Assembly (NCBI RefSeq): GCF_026344135.1
Contig: NZ_JAPKNA010000002.1
Span: 496,001 to 560,000, forward strand
From: Alcaligenes parafaecalis
Lineage (GTDB): Bacteria > Pseudomonadota > Gammaproteobacteria > Burkholderiales > Burkholderiaceae_B
DNA: 64,000 bases
Direction: 5' to 3'
Position numbers and translations under genes: made by a program. Below the pieces are notes generated by a model. It was not told the DNA's origin. It was given only the letters and a program-made list of their open reading frames with translations, and ran no database searches. Below, piece by piece: positions 16,070 through 24,616 of the stretch (position 1 is its first letter; every line of letters starts with the position of its first letter).

Positions 16070-17158
16070 TCAGTCTGGAGCAAACCTCTCGTCGTAAATA
16101 TGGGTGCCATCGGCAATGTCTTGCTCGATATGCTCTTTGCGGCTTTCTTCGTCCAGCCAGGACTGCAATTGGTACACCAGATCCTGGGTACCCACGCCTG
16201 TCAGTGCGGAGATGCCAAAGACCGGGCCTTCCCAGTTCAGTTCTTTGAGCAGCTTGGCTTTCAGATCTTCGGGGTCGGACACCATATCCAGCTTGTTCAG
16301 AACCAGCCAACGGGGCTTGGCGTAAAGCTCTTCGCTGTACAAACGCAGCTCTTCAACAATAGCGCGTGCTTCTGTTGCCACTTTGGTGACGATATCCTCG
16401 TCCGGGTCCAGGCTGGAGACATCCAGCAGGTGCAACAGGATACGGGTACGGGTCAGGTGGCGCAGGAACAAATGGCCCAGACCGGCACCTTCCGACGCGC
16501 CTTCGATCAGACCAGGAATATCCGCAACCACAAAGCTGTGGGCTTCGGACGAACGCACCACACCCAGATTGGGGTGCAAGGTGGTGAAGGGGTAGTCCGC
16601 AATGCGGGGCTTGGCGTTGGAAATACGGGTGATCAGCGTGGATTTACCCGCGTTAGGCATACCCAGCAGGCCCACATCGGCCAGCACCTTCAGTTCCAGG
16701 CGCAGCTTGCGATGCTCGCCTTCCTTGCCGTAGGTAAATTGACGTGGGGCACGGTTCACACTGGATTTGAAGTGCAGGTTACCCAGACCGCCTGAGCCAC
16801 CTTGAGCCAGGGTGATCTTCTCGCCGTGGCGCTTCATGTCAAACAGTTGTTCGCCGGTTTCCGCGTCAAAAATCATGGTGCCTACGGGCACGCGCAAGAT
16901 GATGTCCTCACCACCCGCGCCGTACTGGTCAGAGCCACGGCCATTTTCGCCGTTGCGAGCGCGGTGCAGGCGGGCGTAGCGGTAGTCGATCAAGGTGTTG
17001 ACGTTACGGTCGGCCTCGGCATAAATGCTGCCGCCGCGTCCACCGTCGCCACCATTGGGGCCACCTTTTTCAATAAATTTTTCTCGGCGGAAACTGGCAG
17101 CGCCGTTTCCACCTTTGCCTGCGACCACTTCAATGGTCGCTTCGTCTACGAATTTCAT
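16070..17158 (-). CDS. obgE: GTPase ObgE/CgtA
   Basis: Obg is an essential GTPase that binds the 50S ribosomal subunit and links ribosome assembly to growth and stress. The 362-residue protein has the glycine-rich Obg fold (about 1-158, with GGPNGGDGGRGG) and then the G domain. The G-domain motifs are G1 GMPNAGKST, G2/G3 DYPFTT...VADIPGLIEGA and G4 NKLD, with the G5-like SALTG. The C-terminal tail is short and acidic. It follows rpmA after 285 bp that contain a terminator, so it may have its own promoter in that gap. Confidence 0.97.
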   Translation of the reverse strand: MKFVDEATIEVVAGKGGNGAASFRREKFIEKGGPNGGDGGRGGSIYAEADRNVNTLIDYRYARLHRARNGENGRGSDQYGAGGEDIILRVPVGTMIFDAETGEQLFDMKRHGEKITLAQGGSGGLGNLHFKSSVNRAPRQFTYGKEGEHRKLRLELKVLADVGLLGMPNAGKSTLITRISNAKPRIADYPFTTLHPNLGVVRSSEAHSFVVADIPGLIEGASEGAGLGHLFLRHLTRTRILLHLLDVSSLDPDEDIVTKVATEARAIVEELRLYSEELYAKPRWLVLNKLDMVSDPEDLKAKLLKELNWEGPVFGISALTGVGTQDLVYQLQSWLDEESRKEHIEQDIADGTHIYDERFAPD

Positions 17159-17383
17159 GGTGATGAGTGCTGTATAGGTCCAGGGGCCGCAGAACAGTAT
17201 TTGCTGCTGGTCTGGGAGCAGACCATTTTAAACAAAAACCCCAATTGCTTAGTGTATAGGAGATTGGCTTATCTGCCGGTATGTGCTGTGATAGTGGCCG
17301 ATTTTTAATCTCTTGCTGTGGCCGTAGGGAGACTGGCTAAGCCGGGTGTGTGGGTTTGCAAATGGCACAATGGCCATACATAA

Positions 17384-17415
17384 AAAAAGCCCTGCCTATG
17401 GCGGCAGGGCTTTTT
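17384..17415 (-). terminator. Terminator downstream of rpmA
   Basis: A 13-bp perfect stem (17384-17396 with 17403-17415, core GCCCTGCC/GGCAGGGC) has a 6-base loop. On the minus strand it ends in a run of seven T residues, 30 bp beyond the rpmA stop codon. Confidence 0.88.
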
Positions 17416-17443
17416 CGTAGCGACTACGTTTTAATCGAGGGGC

Positions 17444-17704
17444 TTATTCGCCAGCAACGACCGAAACAGTACGCTTGTTCAGAGCACCAGTGATGGAAAA
17501 TTTGACTTTGCCATCGACCAGGGAGAACAGGGTGTGGTCTTTACCAATGCCCACGTTCACGCCGGGGTGAAACTGAGTACCGCGCTGACGAACAATGATG
17601 CCGCCAGCCGAAATTACCTGACCGCCGTAGACTTTAACGCCCAGACGTTTGGCCTGTGAGTCACGGCCGTTCCGCGTAGAGCCGCCGCCTTTCTTCTGTG
17701 CCAT
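17444..17704 (-). CDS. rpmA: 50S ribosomal protein L27
   Basis: L27 sits near the peptidyl-transferase centre of the large subunit. The 86-residue protein begins MAQKKGGGSTRNGRDSQAKR and contains GQVISAGGIIVRQRGTQFHPG, matching L27 throughout. Unlike the Firmicute form, it has no cleavable N-terminal extension. It lies 50 bp after rplU on the same strand, the usual L21-L27 operon. Confidence 0.98.
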   Translation of the reverse strand: MAQKKGGGSTRNGRDSQAKRLGVKVYGGQVISAGGIIVRQRGTQFHPGVNVGIGKDHTLFSLVDGKVKFSITGALNKRTVSVVAGE

Positions 17705-17754
17705 TTCTTTAGCTCCTAGATGAAGAAAATACCAAATTCGCTTTTAGCAACAAC

Positions 17755-18066
17755 TTAGGCGTTGATCGCTTCGATGCGGATTTCGGTGTAGTTTTGACGA
17801 TGGCCTTGCGTTTTGCGGTAGTGCTTGCGACGGCGCATTTTGAAAATCTTGATTTTGTCGTGACGGCCTTGCGCAAGAACGGTAGCCTTGACCACAGCAC
17901 CAGCAACGAAAGGAGCACCGATTTGCAGTGCTTCACCTTCGCCGACGGACAGAACCTGGTCAAGCGAAATTTCTTGCCCAATGTCTGCCGGTATCTGTTC
18001 TATTTTGAGTTTTTGGCCAGCAGTAATGCGATATTGCTTACCGCCGGTTTTTATAACCGCGTACAT
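17755..18066 (-). CDS. rplU: 50S ribosomal protein L21
   Basis: L21 is a primary 23S rRNA-binding protein of the large subunit. The 103-residue protein starts MYAVIKTGGKQYRITAGQKL and ends with the conserved basic segment KMRRRKHYRKTQGHRQNYTEI. It is the first gene of the rplU-rpmA operon, and a consensus promoter lies 109 bp upstream. Confidence 0.98.
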   Translation of the reverse strand: MYAVIKTGGKQYRITAGQKLKIEQIPADIGQEISLDQVLSVGEGEALQIGAPFVAGAVVKATVLAQGRHDKIKIFKMRRRKHYRKTQGHRQNYTEIRIEAINA

Positions 18067-18174
18067 AGGGAATCCCTTAAAGAGTCAAACAGGCATCGCG
18101 CAAAGGCTGATTACTGCCCCTTGCAATGCCATCTAACATAAAAAAATCTTGACACGCAAAATGCCAAGCAAAAG

Positions 18175-18203
18175 ATAATAGGATAAAAAGGCTTTGCTGT
18201 CAA
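18175..18203 (-). promoter_or_regulatory. Sigma-70 promoter for rplU-rpmA
   Basis: On the minus strand a perfect TTGACA (18203-18198) is followed after exactly 17 bp by TATTAT (18180-18175). This is a near-consensus housekeeping promoter placed about 110 bp before the rplU start, as expected for a ribosomal protein operon. Confidence 0.85.
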
Positions 18204-18457
18204 TGGCTTGGGGCTGGCCCTGTCAGTATTTTGCATCCAATCCTTTCGTTTTCACTGGGCAGCAGAGGGGCGGGCAGGGACGCAGACTGTGTCAGGCAGG
18301 TCAGAGCGGGAGATTCCCCGGATCCGGGCAGAAGCTAACTTGTTACATTTCCCCTCAATCTGTGGCCTTTGCGTTGCCGTCCTTTCGTTACGGTAGAGCT
18401 GTTGCGTTCACTGAAGCGTAAGTCATTTATTTTTCGAACCTGACTAAGGGGAAACGT

Positions 18458-18661
18458 ATGAATAAGGACACGATCGAAGGCAAATGGAAACAACTGGCTG
18501 GCAAGGCTCGCAGCGTTTGGGGCGAAATTACGGATGACGACTGGGCCAAGGTTAAAGGTGATGCCACCCAATTGGCGGGCCTGGTGCAAGAGCGTTATGG
18601 CCGTACCCGCGAAGAAGCGGAGCGCGAAGTAAAAGATTTCTACGACAAGTACGACCGTTAG
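18458..18661 (+). CDS. CsbD-family stress protein
   Basis: This small soluble protein of 67 residues matches the CsbD family across its length: MNKDTIEGKWKQLAGKARSV ... WGEITDDDWAKVKGD ... REEAEREVKDFYDKY. CsbD-like proteins accumulate under general stress in many bacteria, but their biochemical role is unknown. A Shine-Dalgarno AAGGGG precedes the ATG. The 390-bp interval between rplU and this gene holds the rplU promoter and no other gene that I can support. Confidence 0.93.
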   Translation: MNKDTIEGKWKQLAGKARSVWGEITDDDWAKVKGDATQLAGLVQERYGRTREEAEREVKDFYDKYDR

Positions 18662-18766
18662 TGAGGTGGGACCTGTTTTTTGTCTGATGCCTATTTCTTG
18701 AGCCGTAAAAAACGGCCCGCCAGACAAAGCCTTGATCCTGTACGTACTGATAATGAGGAGAATCGT

Positions 18767-18928
18767 ATGCTTTACTACGCCGTCATCTTTTTTATTGTTG
18801 CTATTGTGGCTGCTGTATTGGGCTTTGGCGGTATTGCCGCCGGTGCTGCGTCCATTGCCAAAATTCTGTTTGTGGTGTTCTTGATTCTGGCGGTGCTTTC
18901 GCTGGTCAAGGGCATGGGCAAGAAATAG
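18767..18928 (+). CDS. DUF1328 small membrane protein (YtjA-like)
   Basis: This is a 53-residue protein made almost entirely of two membrane segments separated by a glycine/alanine-rich turn (VLGFGGIAAGAASIAKILF). That matches the DUF1328/YtjA family of tiny inner-membrane proteins. I start it at the ATG at 18767, preceded by GAGGAG; the longer frame from 18680 would add a hydrophilic leader not seen in the family. It lies 105 bp after the CsbD gene in the same direction, and the pair may be co-expressed. Confidence 0.9.
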   Translation: MLYYAVIFFIVAIVAAVLGFGGIAAGAASIAKILFVVFLILAVLSLVKGMGKK

Positions 18929-18929
18929 A

Positions 18930-19001
18930 ACAGGCCCGCTAGGGGCGGGCCTGTCTGAAGTGCCAAACCGCTTTTACCGATTGGGTGAAAGCGGTTTTTT
19001 T
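18930..19001 (+). terminator. Double hairpin terminator after the DUF1328 gene
   Basis: The first stem pairs 18930-18939 with 18945-18954 (ACAGGCCCGC/GCGGGCCTGT) and lacks a T-run. The second pairs 18965-18974 with 18988-18997 (AAACCGCTTT/AAAGCGGTTT) and is followed by T residues to 19001. The second abuts the argJ stop codon, so it probably acts from both sides. Confidence 0.8.
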
Positions 19002-19002
19002 A

Positions 19003-20229
19003 TCAGGAGCGGTAGTCGGCGTTGATGGTCACGTATTCGTGCGAGAAGTCGCAGGTGTAGACCGTTTCGCTGTGTTGACCACGGCCCAGGGAAACACGCA
19101 CCAGAATTTCGGCTTCCTTCATGACGCGCTGGCCGTCTTCTTCCTGGTAGTCGGGGTTGCGACCACCGTCTACCGCTACCAGCACATCACCCAGCCACAG
19201 ACGCAGCTTGTTGACGTCCAGATCGGTGATACCGGCATAACCGATAGCGCACAAAATACGGCCCAGGTTCGGGTCGGAGGCAAAGAACGCCGTTTTCACC
19301 AGAGGCGAATGGGCGATGGCGTATGCCACTTTCAGGGCTTCTTCGCTGGAACCGGCGTCATCGACCTGAACCGTCATGAATTTGGTGGCGCCTTCAGCGT
19401 CACGCACGATTTTCTGGGCCAGTTCGCGCGAGGCGTCGACCAGGGCATCCAGCAAGGCGTTGTAGTTAGGATCCGCAATGGATTCTACCGTCACACCGCT
19501 TTGGCCGGTTGCCATGATGATGAAAGAGTCGTTGGTGGAAGTGTCGCCATCAACCGTAATACGGTTGAACGAGCGGTCAGCCGCCAGACGGCACATATCG
19601 CGCAGCAGTTCGGGAGCAATACCGGCGTCAGTGGCCAGGTAACCGAGCATGGTGGCCATATTGGGGCGAATCATGCCCGCGCCTTTGCTGATGCCTGTCA
19701 GGGTGACGGTTTTACCGGACAGTTCAATCTGACGCGATACGATTTTTGGCTGCGTGTCGGTGGTCATGATGCTGTGGGCAGCATTGAGCCAGTTGTTGTC
19801 GGACAGATCATTCACCGCTGCGGGCAGAGCGCCTAGCAGGCGATCCATAGGCAGGGGTTCCAGAATCACGCCCGTGGAGAAAGGCAGCACTTGCTGGGGC
19901 AGAATGTTCAGCAGACGGGCCGCTTCTTTACACGTTTGCTGGGCTTTTTCCAGGCCAAGCTGACCAGTACCGGCGTTGGCATTGCCGGTGTTGATGACCA
20001 GGGCGCGAATGCCATCGTGGGTAGCCAAGTGCGCTTCGCACACTTGCACCGGGGCGGCACGGAAGCGATTGGTGGTGAACACGCCCGCCACGCTAGTGCC
20101 GGGGGCCAGTTCAAACACGGTCAGGTCGCGTCGGTTAGCCTTGCGGATACCGGCTTCGGTAATACCGATTTTGACACCGGCAATGGGGTAAATATCAGAT
20201 TCAGAGGGGATGAACAGATTAACGGCCAT
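19003..20229 (-). CDS. argJ: Bifunctional ornithine acetyltransferase / N-acetylglutamate synthase ArgJ
   Basis: ArgJ transfers the acetyl group from N-acetylornithine to glutamate, recycling it in arginine synthesis. The protein (408 residues) is made as one chain that self-cleaves before a threonine. The cleavage motif is seen in KGAGMIRPNMATMLGYLATD, where the Thr after MA becomes the nucleophile. The N-terminal part has the conserved VFTTNRFRAAPV and NTGNANAGTG. Whether it makes acetylglutamate from acetyl-CoA as well cannot be told from the sequence. Confidence 0.96.
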   Translation of the reverse strand: MAVNLFIPSESDIYPIAGVKIGITEAGIRKANRRDLTVFELAPGTSVAGVFTTNRFRAAPVQVCEAHLATHDGIRALVINTGNANAGTGQLGLEKAQQTCKEAARLLNILPQQVLPFSTGVILEPLPMDRLLGALPAAVNDLSDNNWLNAAHSIMTTDTQPKIVSRQIELSGKTVTLTGISKGAGMIRPNMATMLGYLATDAGIAPELLRDMCRLAADRSFNRITVDGDTSTNDSFIIMATGQSGVTVESIADPNYNALLDALVDASRELAQKIVRDAEGATKFMTVQVDDAGSSEEALKVAYAIAHSPLVKTAFFASDPNLGRILCAIGYAGITDLDVNKLRLWLGDVLVAVDGGRNPDYQEEDGQRVMKEAEILVRVSLGRGQHSETVYTCDFSHEYVTINADYRS

Positions 20230-20255
20230 GACGCGATCCGGAAAACAATGTTAAA

Positions 20256-20294
20256 GGCGGCTCAAAGCAGTAATGATACTTGCTTTGAGCCGCC
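20256..20294 (-). terminator. Strong hairpin between the MarR gene and argJ
   Basis: A perfect 14-bp stem (20256-20269 with 20281-20294, GGCGGCTCAAAGCA/TGCTTTGAGCCGCC) with an 11-base loop is followed on the minus strand by TTTAAC. It lies just after the MarR stop codon and probably ends that transcript before argJ. Confidence 0.65.
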
Positions 20295-20322
20295 TGAGCA
20301 TAGCTTTGGTCGCGTGGCGTTT

Positions 20323-20853
20323 TTAGCTTTGGCGAGCGGCCAGTGCCACGTTGTTGCGTGTGATCAGCTTGAGTTCGCCCAGCGCTTCAAACAGGCTGGA
20401 ACGAGCCTTTTCCGACAGGTTGGCAAACATCTCTTGTAGCCACTGTTCGTGGGAGGCAGCCATTTTCTTGAACTGGCGCTTGCCCTTGGGTGTCAGGCGG
20501 ATCAGGGAGCTGCGACGGTCGGTCAGCACCTTGATGCGTTCGACCAGGCCTTCTTTTTCCAACTGATCGGTAATGCCCGTGATATTGCCGTTGGTAACCA
20601 TAAGGTGGCGGGACAGCTCGCTCATTTTCATGCCGGCGGGCTGACGCTGCAATTGCGCCATCAGGTCAAAGCGGGGCAGGGTTGTGGTGTGTTCGGTGCG
20701 CAGTCGGCTGCGAATTTCGCCTTCAACCAGATTGGTGCAGGCCATCAAGCGGAGCCACAGACGGGTGTCGAAGTGGTCGTCGCTATGGGCACGGCTTTCC
20801 AAGTCGGGAGCGGCATCGGCGACGGCGGAAGCGGGGATATCGTTCATGATCAT
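20323..20853 (-). CDS. MarR-family transcriptional regulator
   Basis: This 176-residue protein has the MarR winged-helix fold: RFDLMAQLQRQPAGMKMSELSRHL, then MVTNGNITGITDQLEKEGLVERI (recognition helix) and TDRRSSLIRLTPKGKRQF (wing). It is divergent to the aryl-CoA ligase gene at 21585. MarR proteins of this type often repress aromatic catabolic genes and respond to aryl-CoA esters, so control of the ligase is a reasonable inference. An in-frame ATG two codons further in is an alternative start. Confidence 0.9.
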   Translation of the reverse strand: MIMNDIPASAVADAAPDLESRAHSDDHFDTRLWLRLMACTNLVEGEIRSRLRTEHTTTLPRFDLMAQLQRQPAGMKMSELSRHLMVTNGNITGITDQLEKEGLVERIKVLTDRRSSLIRLTPKGKRQFKKMAASHEQWLQEMFANLSEKARSSLFEALGELKLITRNNVALAARQS

Positions 20854-21584
20854 AGATAGCTTGCCTTAATGGTGCATGTCCAAAATATTTAGCTTTGAAG
20901 GACGCAGACCGCAGCCATGAGCAAGCTGGGTTAGCTTGGAGGGTATCTTAGGGGCTGCATCGAAGTTTGACATTGCGACAGATCAAAGTAAATTCGTTTT
21001 TAAGCTTAAATTAATCAACTTCATGGAAAGCGCTGGCAGGGCTTGCAAAGCATTAGGTAAAAAAATGCAAACTCTTGTCTGCTATTACTTTCACTGCCGC
21101 GGCTTTGAATATTGACCTACTTGCGCTCGGACGTGAACCTGAGGCGATAAGCTGGCTAAATTCAAGTGATTATTTAGTTGAAGTATAAGGCATTTGCCTG
21201 GATATCGCCTGTTTGCCTAATCACTTTCCTGCTATTTTTGATATTTTTTTTTGTTTCAAAAATAATGTTTGCCGTAATTTTTCTTCATTGAAAAAAATCC
21301 ACGCTACGGATCGATTTATTTCTTATATCCTGACATTTCTTATTCTTTTTTTGATGCACACGCACAGGCCTCAGGGATCTTCAGGCTTCGTTAGGATACC
21401 CCTTGAAACAGCCGATGGTGATGCGCTACTGCGGATAACCCGTAGTCGGGATTACTGATGTTGGGACGTTTTTTTTGCTAATATCCTTTAGAACTAAACA
21501 ATATAGACCTTGCCAATTTGGCTGGCGCCTTTGTCAGAGCAGGGTCTACGCCTGAGTGGGGCGTAATCTACGCAGGAGATAAGG
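20854..21584. other. Long non-coding interval between the MarR gene and the aryl-CoA ligase gene
   Basis: This 731-bp stretch is AT-richer than its surroundings. I find no convincing gene in it: the frame at 21213-21458 lacks a ribosome binding site and has low-complexity composition. It contains the 12-bp perfect palindrome TTTAAGCTTAAA at 20999-21010, which resembles MarR-type operators, and must carry both divergent promoters. An AGGAGATAAGG ribosome binding site precedes the ligase ATG. No RNA gene was recognised. Confidence 0.6.
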
Positions 21585-23234
21585 ATGGAACGTTCAGCGC
21601 ACCTTGATACCTTTGCACGCGACAATCTGCCACCCATGGAGTGGTGGCCGGAAATGTTGCTGGAAGGAAATCCGGATGTGGACTACCCCGCTCGTCTTAA
21701 TTGCGCTGTTGCGTTGTTGGGGGAGCAGGTAGCAGCGGGGCATGGTGATCGCGTGGCTTTGCAGTGGGCACAGGGCGATGAGAATCGCAGCCTGAGCTAC
21801 AAGCAACTGGACGTGCTGACCAACCGTATTGCGCATGTCCTGGTTGAGGACCTGAAACTGGTGCCCGGCAACCGGATTTTGCTGCGTGGCCCCAATAACC
21901 CCATGATGGCCGCTTGCTGGCTGGCCAGCATCAAGGCTGGTCTGGTGACGGTTCCCACTATGCCTTTGCTGCGTGCGGTGGAACTGAAGACCATTCTGGA
22001 CAAGGCCGAGATCCATGCCGCCTTGTGTGACGAGCGCCTGCGTGAAGAGCTGGAGCACTGCATGGACTCCGCGCATGATTCTTATGCGCCCGTGCTGAAG
22101 CAACTGCTGTGCTTTAACGATGAAAGCGCCACAGGTCTGGAGGCCTTGCTGGCAGACAAGCCTGAAGAGTTCACCGCTTGCGATACGGCGGCTGATGATA
22201 TTTGCCTGATCGCATTCACTAGCGGAACGACTGGCCAGCCTAAAGGTTGCATGCATTTCCACCGTGATGTGCTGGCCATGTGCGACACCTTCTCGCGTCA
22301 TGTGCTGCGTTTGACGCCAGATGATGTGGTCTGCGGTACGCCTCCTTTAGCGTTCACCTTTGGTCTGGGCGGTTTGCTGTGCTTCCCGCTGCGCGTGGGT
22401 GCGTCTACCGTCTTGCTGGAGCGTCTGACACCCTCGGATTTGTTGGGCATGATTGATCGCTTCAAGGTCACCATGAGCTTTACCGCACCTACCTTCTATC
22501 GTCAGATGGCTGGTTTGGTGGATCGTTACTCCCTGGCCAGCTTGCGTGCCACCGTATCGGCAGGTGAAGCCTTGCCAGATGCGACGCGTCAGCTTTGGAA
22601 ACAGGCCAGCGGCATCGAGATGACGGACGGTATTGGTGGCACGGAAATGATTCACGTGTACGTGTCCAGCCCGCCAGAAAAAGTGCGTGCCGGTGCGATT
22701 GGCCAAGTGGTCCCTGGCTATGTCGCCACGATTCTGGACGATGATCTCAATCCTGTGCCGGTCGGTACGGTAGGCCGTTTGGCCGTTAAAGGCCCAACGG
22801 GCTGCAAGTATCTGAACGACGAACGTCAGAAGCAATTTGTGCAAGGTGGTTGGAACTTCCCTGGCGATACCTTCAAGATGGACGAAGACGGCTACCTCTA
22901 CTACCAGGCCCGTAACGACGACATGATTGTTTCTTCGGGCTACAACATTGCCGGTCCAGAGGTGGAAGGCACCTTGCTCAAGCACGAGGCTGTGGCCGAG
23001 TGCGGCGTGGTGGGTGCTGCGGATGAAGAGCGTGGCCAGATTGTGCAGGCGTTCATTGTGCTCAAACCCGGCTTTACTGGCAGTGACGAGCTCAAGAAAA
23101 AGCTGCAGGATTTTGTAAAGGAGAATGCCGCTCCGTACAAATACCCGCGTGCCATCGAGTTTGTAGCTTCCTTGCCTCGTACTGAAACGGGCAAGTTGCA
23201 GCGCTTTGTGCTGCGTCAGATGGCTCAGGACTGA
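21585..23234 (+). CDS. AMP-forming aryl-CoA ligase (benzoate/2-aminobenzoate-CoA ligase type)
   Basis: This enzyme is predicted to activate an aromatic acid with ATP and coenzyme A. The 549-residue protein has the ANL-superfamily motifs: AFTSGTTGQPKG (phosphate loop), a DGIGGTEMIHVY segment, and the C-terminal hinge with YYQARNDDMIVSSGYNI and the catalytic-Lys region PRTETGKLQR. The N-terminal about 60 residues (DNLPPMEWWPE) are typical of the 2-aminobenzoate-CoA ligase branch. No other aromatic catabolism genes are adjacent, so the substrate stays open between benzoate, anthranilate and related acids. The divergent MarR gene is the probable regulator. Confidence 0.88.
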   Translation: MERSAHLDTFARDNLPPMEWWPEMLLEGNPDVDYPARLNCAVALLGEQVAAGHGDRVALQWAQGDENRSLSYKQLDVLTNRIAHVLVEDLKLVPGNRILLRGPNNPMMAACWLASIKAGLVTVPTMPLLRAVELKTILDKAEIHAALCDERLREELEHCMDSAHDSYAPVLKQLLCFNDESATGLEALLADKPEEFTACDTAADDICLIAFTSGTTGQPKGCMHFHRDVLAMCDTFSRHVLRLTPDDVVCGTPPLAFTFGLGGLLCFPLRVGASTVLLERLTPSDLLGMIDRFKVTMSFTAPTFYRQMAGLVDRYSLASLRATVSAGEALPDATRQLWKQASGIEMTDGIGGTEMIHVYVSSPPEKVRAGAIGQVVPGYVATILDDDLNPVPVGTVGRLAVKGPTGCKYLNDERQKQFVQGGWNFPGDTFKMDEDGYLYYQARNDDMIVSSGYNIAGPEVEGTLLKHEAVAECGVVGAADEERGQIVQAFIVLKPGFTGSDELKKKLQDFVKENAAPYKYPRAIEFVASLPRTETGKLQRFVLRQMAQD

Positions 23235-23247
23235 GTCATCAGGCAAT

Positions 23248-23275
23248 AAAAAAGCGGGCCTAGGCCCGCTTTTTT
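23248..23275. terminator. Bidirectional terminator between the aryl-CoA ligase gene and hemL
   Basis: A 13-bp perfect stem (23248-23260 with 23263-23275) with A-run on the left and T-run on the right sits between two convergent genes, 14 bp from each stop codon. Confidence 0.92.
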
Positions 23276-23288
23276 GTGTCCGGCGTTT

Positions 23289-24572
23289 TTAGTTTTTGAA
23301 GCTAGCAAAAACTTCGCGGGCTGCTTGCACGGTTGCGTCGGTAATGTCGGAGGTGTGCTGCACCGACACAAAACCGGCTTCAAAGGCCGAGGGTGCAAAG
23401 TACACGCCCTTGTCCAGCATGGCGTGGAAGAATTGCTTGAAGCGTTCGATGTCGCCAGCCGAGACTTCGGCCAGGGAAGTGGGGACGTTCTCGCTGAAGT
23501 AGATACCGAACAGACCGCCCTGGTGGTCGGCGGTGAACGGGATGCCTGCTTCTTTGGCAGCCGCTTTCAGGCCCTGGATCAAGTTGGCGGTATTGGCCGT
23601 CAGGGTGTCGTAGAAACCGGGTTGAGCCAGTTTTTTCAAGGTAGCCAGACCGGCGGCCACGGCTACGGGGTTACCGGACAGAGTACCTGCCTGATATACG
23701 CCGCCTACGGGGGCTACGCATTGCATGATGTCGCGGCGACCACCGAAGGCACCAACGGGCATACCGCCGCCGATGACTTTGGCCAGTGTTGTCAGGTCGG
23801 GGCGGATGTTGGTCAGACCTTGCACGCCTTGGGGGCCAACACGGAAGCCGGTCATGACTTCGTCAAAAATCAGCACGGCACCGTATTCGGTACACAGTTC
23901 GCGCAAGCCTTCCAGGAAACCGGGGGCAGGGCGTACCAGATTCATATTGCCTGCAAAGGGCTCAACGATCACGCAAGCGATTTCATCGCCCTTTTGTTTG
24001 AAGGCGTCGCGTACGGCGTCCAGCTTGTTGTAGTCCAGCACCAGAGTGTGGGCCACGAATTCGGCGGGCACGCCAGCCGAGGTGGGGTTGCCAAAGGTCA
24101 GCAGGCCGGAACCGGCTTTGACCAACAGGCTGTCGGCGTGGCCGTGGTAGCAGCCTTCAAATTTGATGATGGTGTTGCGGCCGGTAAAGCCACGGGCCAG
24201 ACGAATGGCGCTCATGGTGGCTTCGGTGCCGGAGCTGACCAGACGCACTTGCTCGATGGATGGCAGCATCTTGGTCAGGGTTTCAGCCAGCACGACCTCG
24301 CCTTCGGTAGGCGCGCCGTAGGACAGACCGTGTACGGCGGCTTCCTGTACGGCTTTGATAACGTCCGGATCGGAGTGGCCCAGAATAGCCGGCCCCCAGG
24401 AACCTACGTAGTCCGTGTATTGCTGGCCGTCTGCATCCCAGATGTAAGGGCCTTGGGCGCGTTCGATAAAGCAAGGTGTACCGCCCACGGAACCGAAGGC
24501 ACGGACAGGCGAGTTGACGCCGCCGGGGATGACTTTGCAGGCACGTTCAAAAAGTTCGGAGTTACGGGACAT
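23289..24572 (-). CDS. hemL: Glutamate-1-semialdehyde 2,1-aminomutase HemL
   Basis: HemL makes 5-aminolevulinate from glutamate-1-semialdehyde in the C5 route of heme synthesis. I start it at the ATG at 24572 (MSRNSELFERACKVIPGG, 427 residues), the usual family N-terminus. The PLP lysine is in TTLAKVIGGGMPVGAFGG; the entry motif GGVNSPVRAF and VSSGTEATMSAIRLARG are conserved. It is downstream of thiD-thiE on the same strand. Confidence 0.97.
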   Translation of the reverse strand: MSRNSELFERACKVIPGGVNSPVRAFGSVGGTPCFIERAQGPYIWDADGQQYTDYVGSWGPAILGHSDPDVIKAVQEAAVHGLSYGAPTEGEVVLAETLTKMLPSIEQVRLVSSGTEATMSAIRLARGFTGRNTIIKFEGCYHGHADSLLVKAGSGLLTFGNPTSAGVPAEFVAHTLVLDYNKLDAVRDAFKQKGDEIACVIVEPFAGNMNLVRPAPGFLEGLRELCTEYGAVLIFDEVMTGFRVGPQGVQGLTNIRPDLTTLAKVIGGGMPVGAFGGRRDIMQCVAPVGGVYQAGTLSGNPVAVAAGLATLKKLAQPGFYDTLTANTANLIQGLKAAAKEAGIPFTADHQGGLFGIYFSENVPTSLAEVSAGDIERFKQFFHAMLDKGVYFAPSAFEAGFVSVQHTSDITDATVQAAREVFASFKN

Positions 24573-24616
24573 GAGGCAAGAATCCAGATGTGAAAAGGTC
24601 AAGGCCAGGCAAGGGA

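Noticed and set aside
21213..21458. Plus-strand 81-codon frame in the marR/ligase gap
   Set aside because: No ribosome binding site, Phe/Ile-rich low-complexity start reflecting AT-rich DNA, and no recognisable domain.
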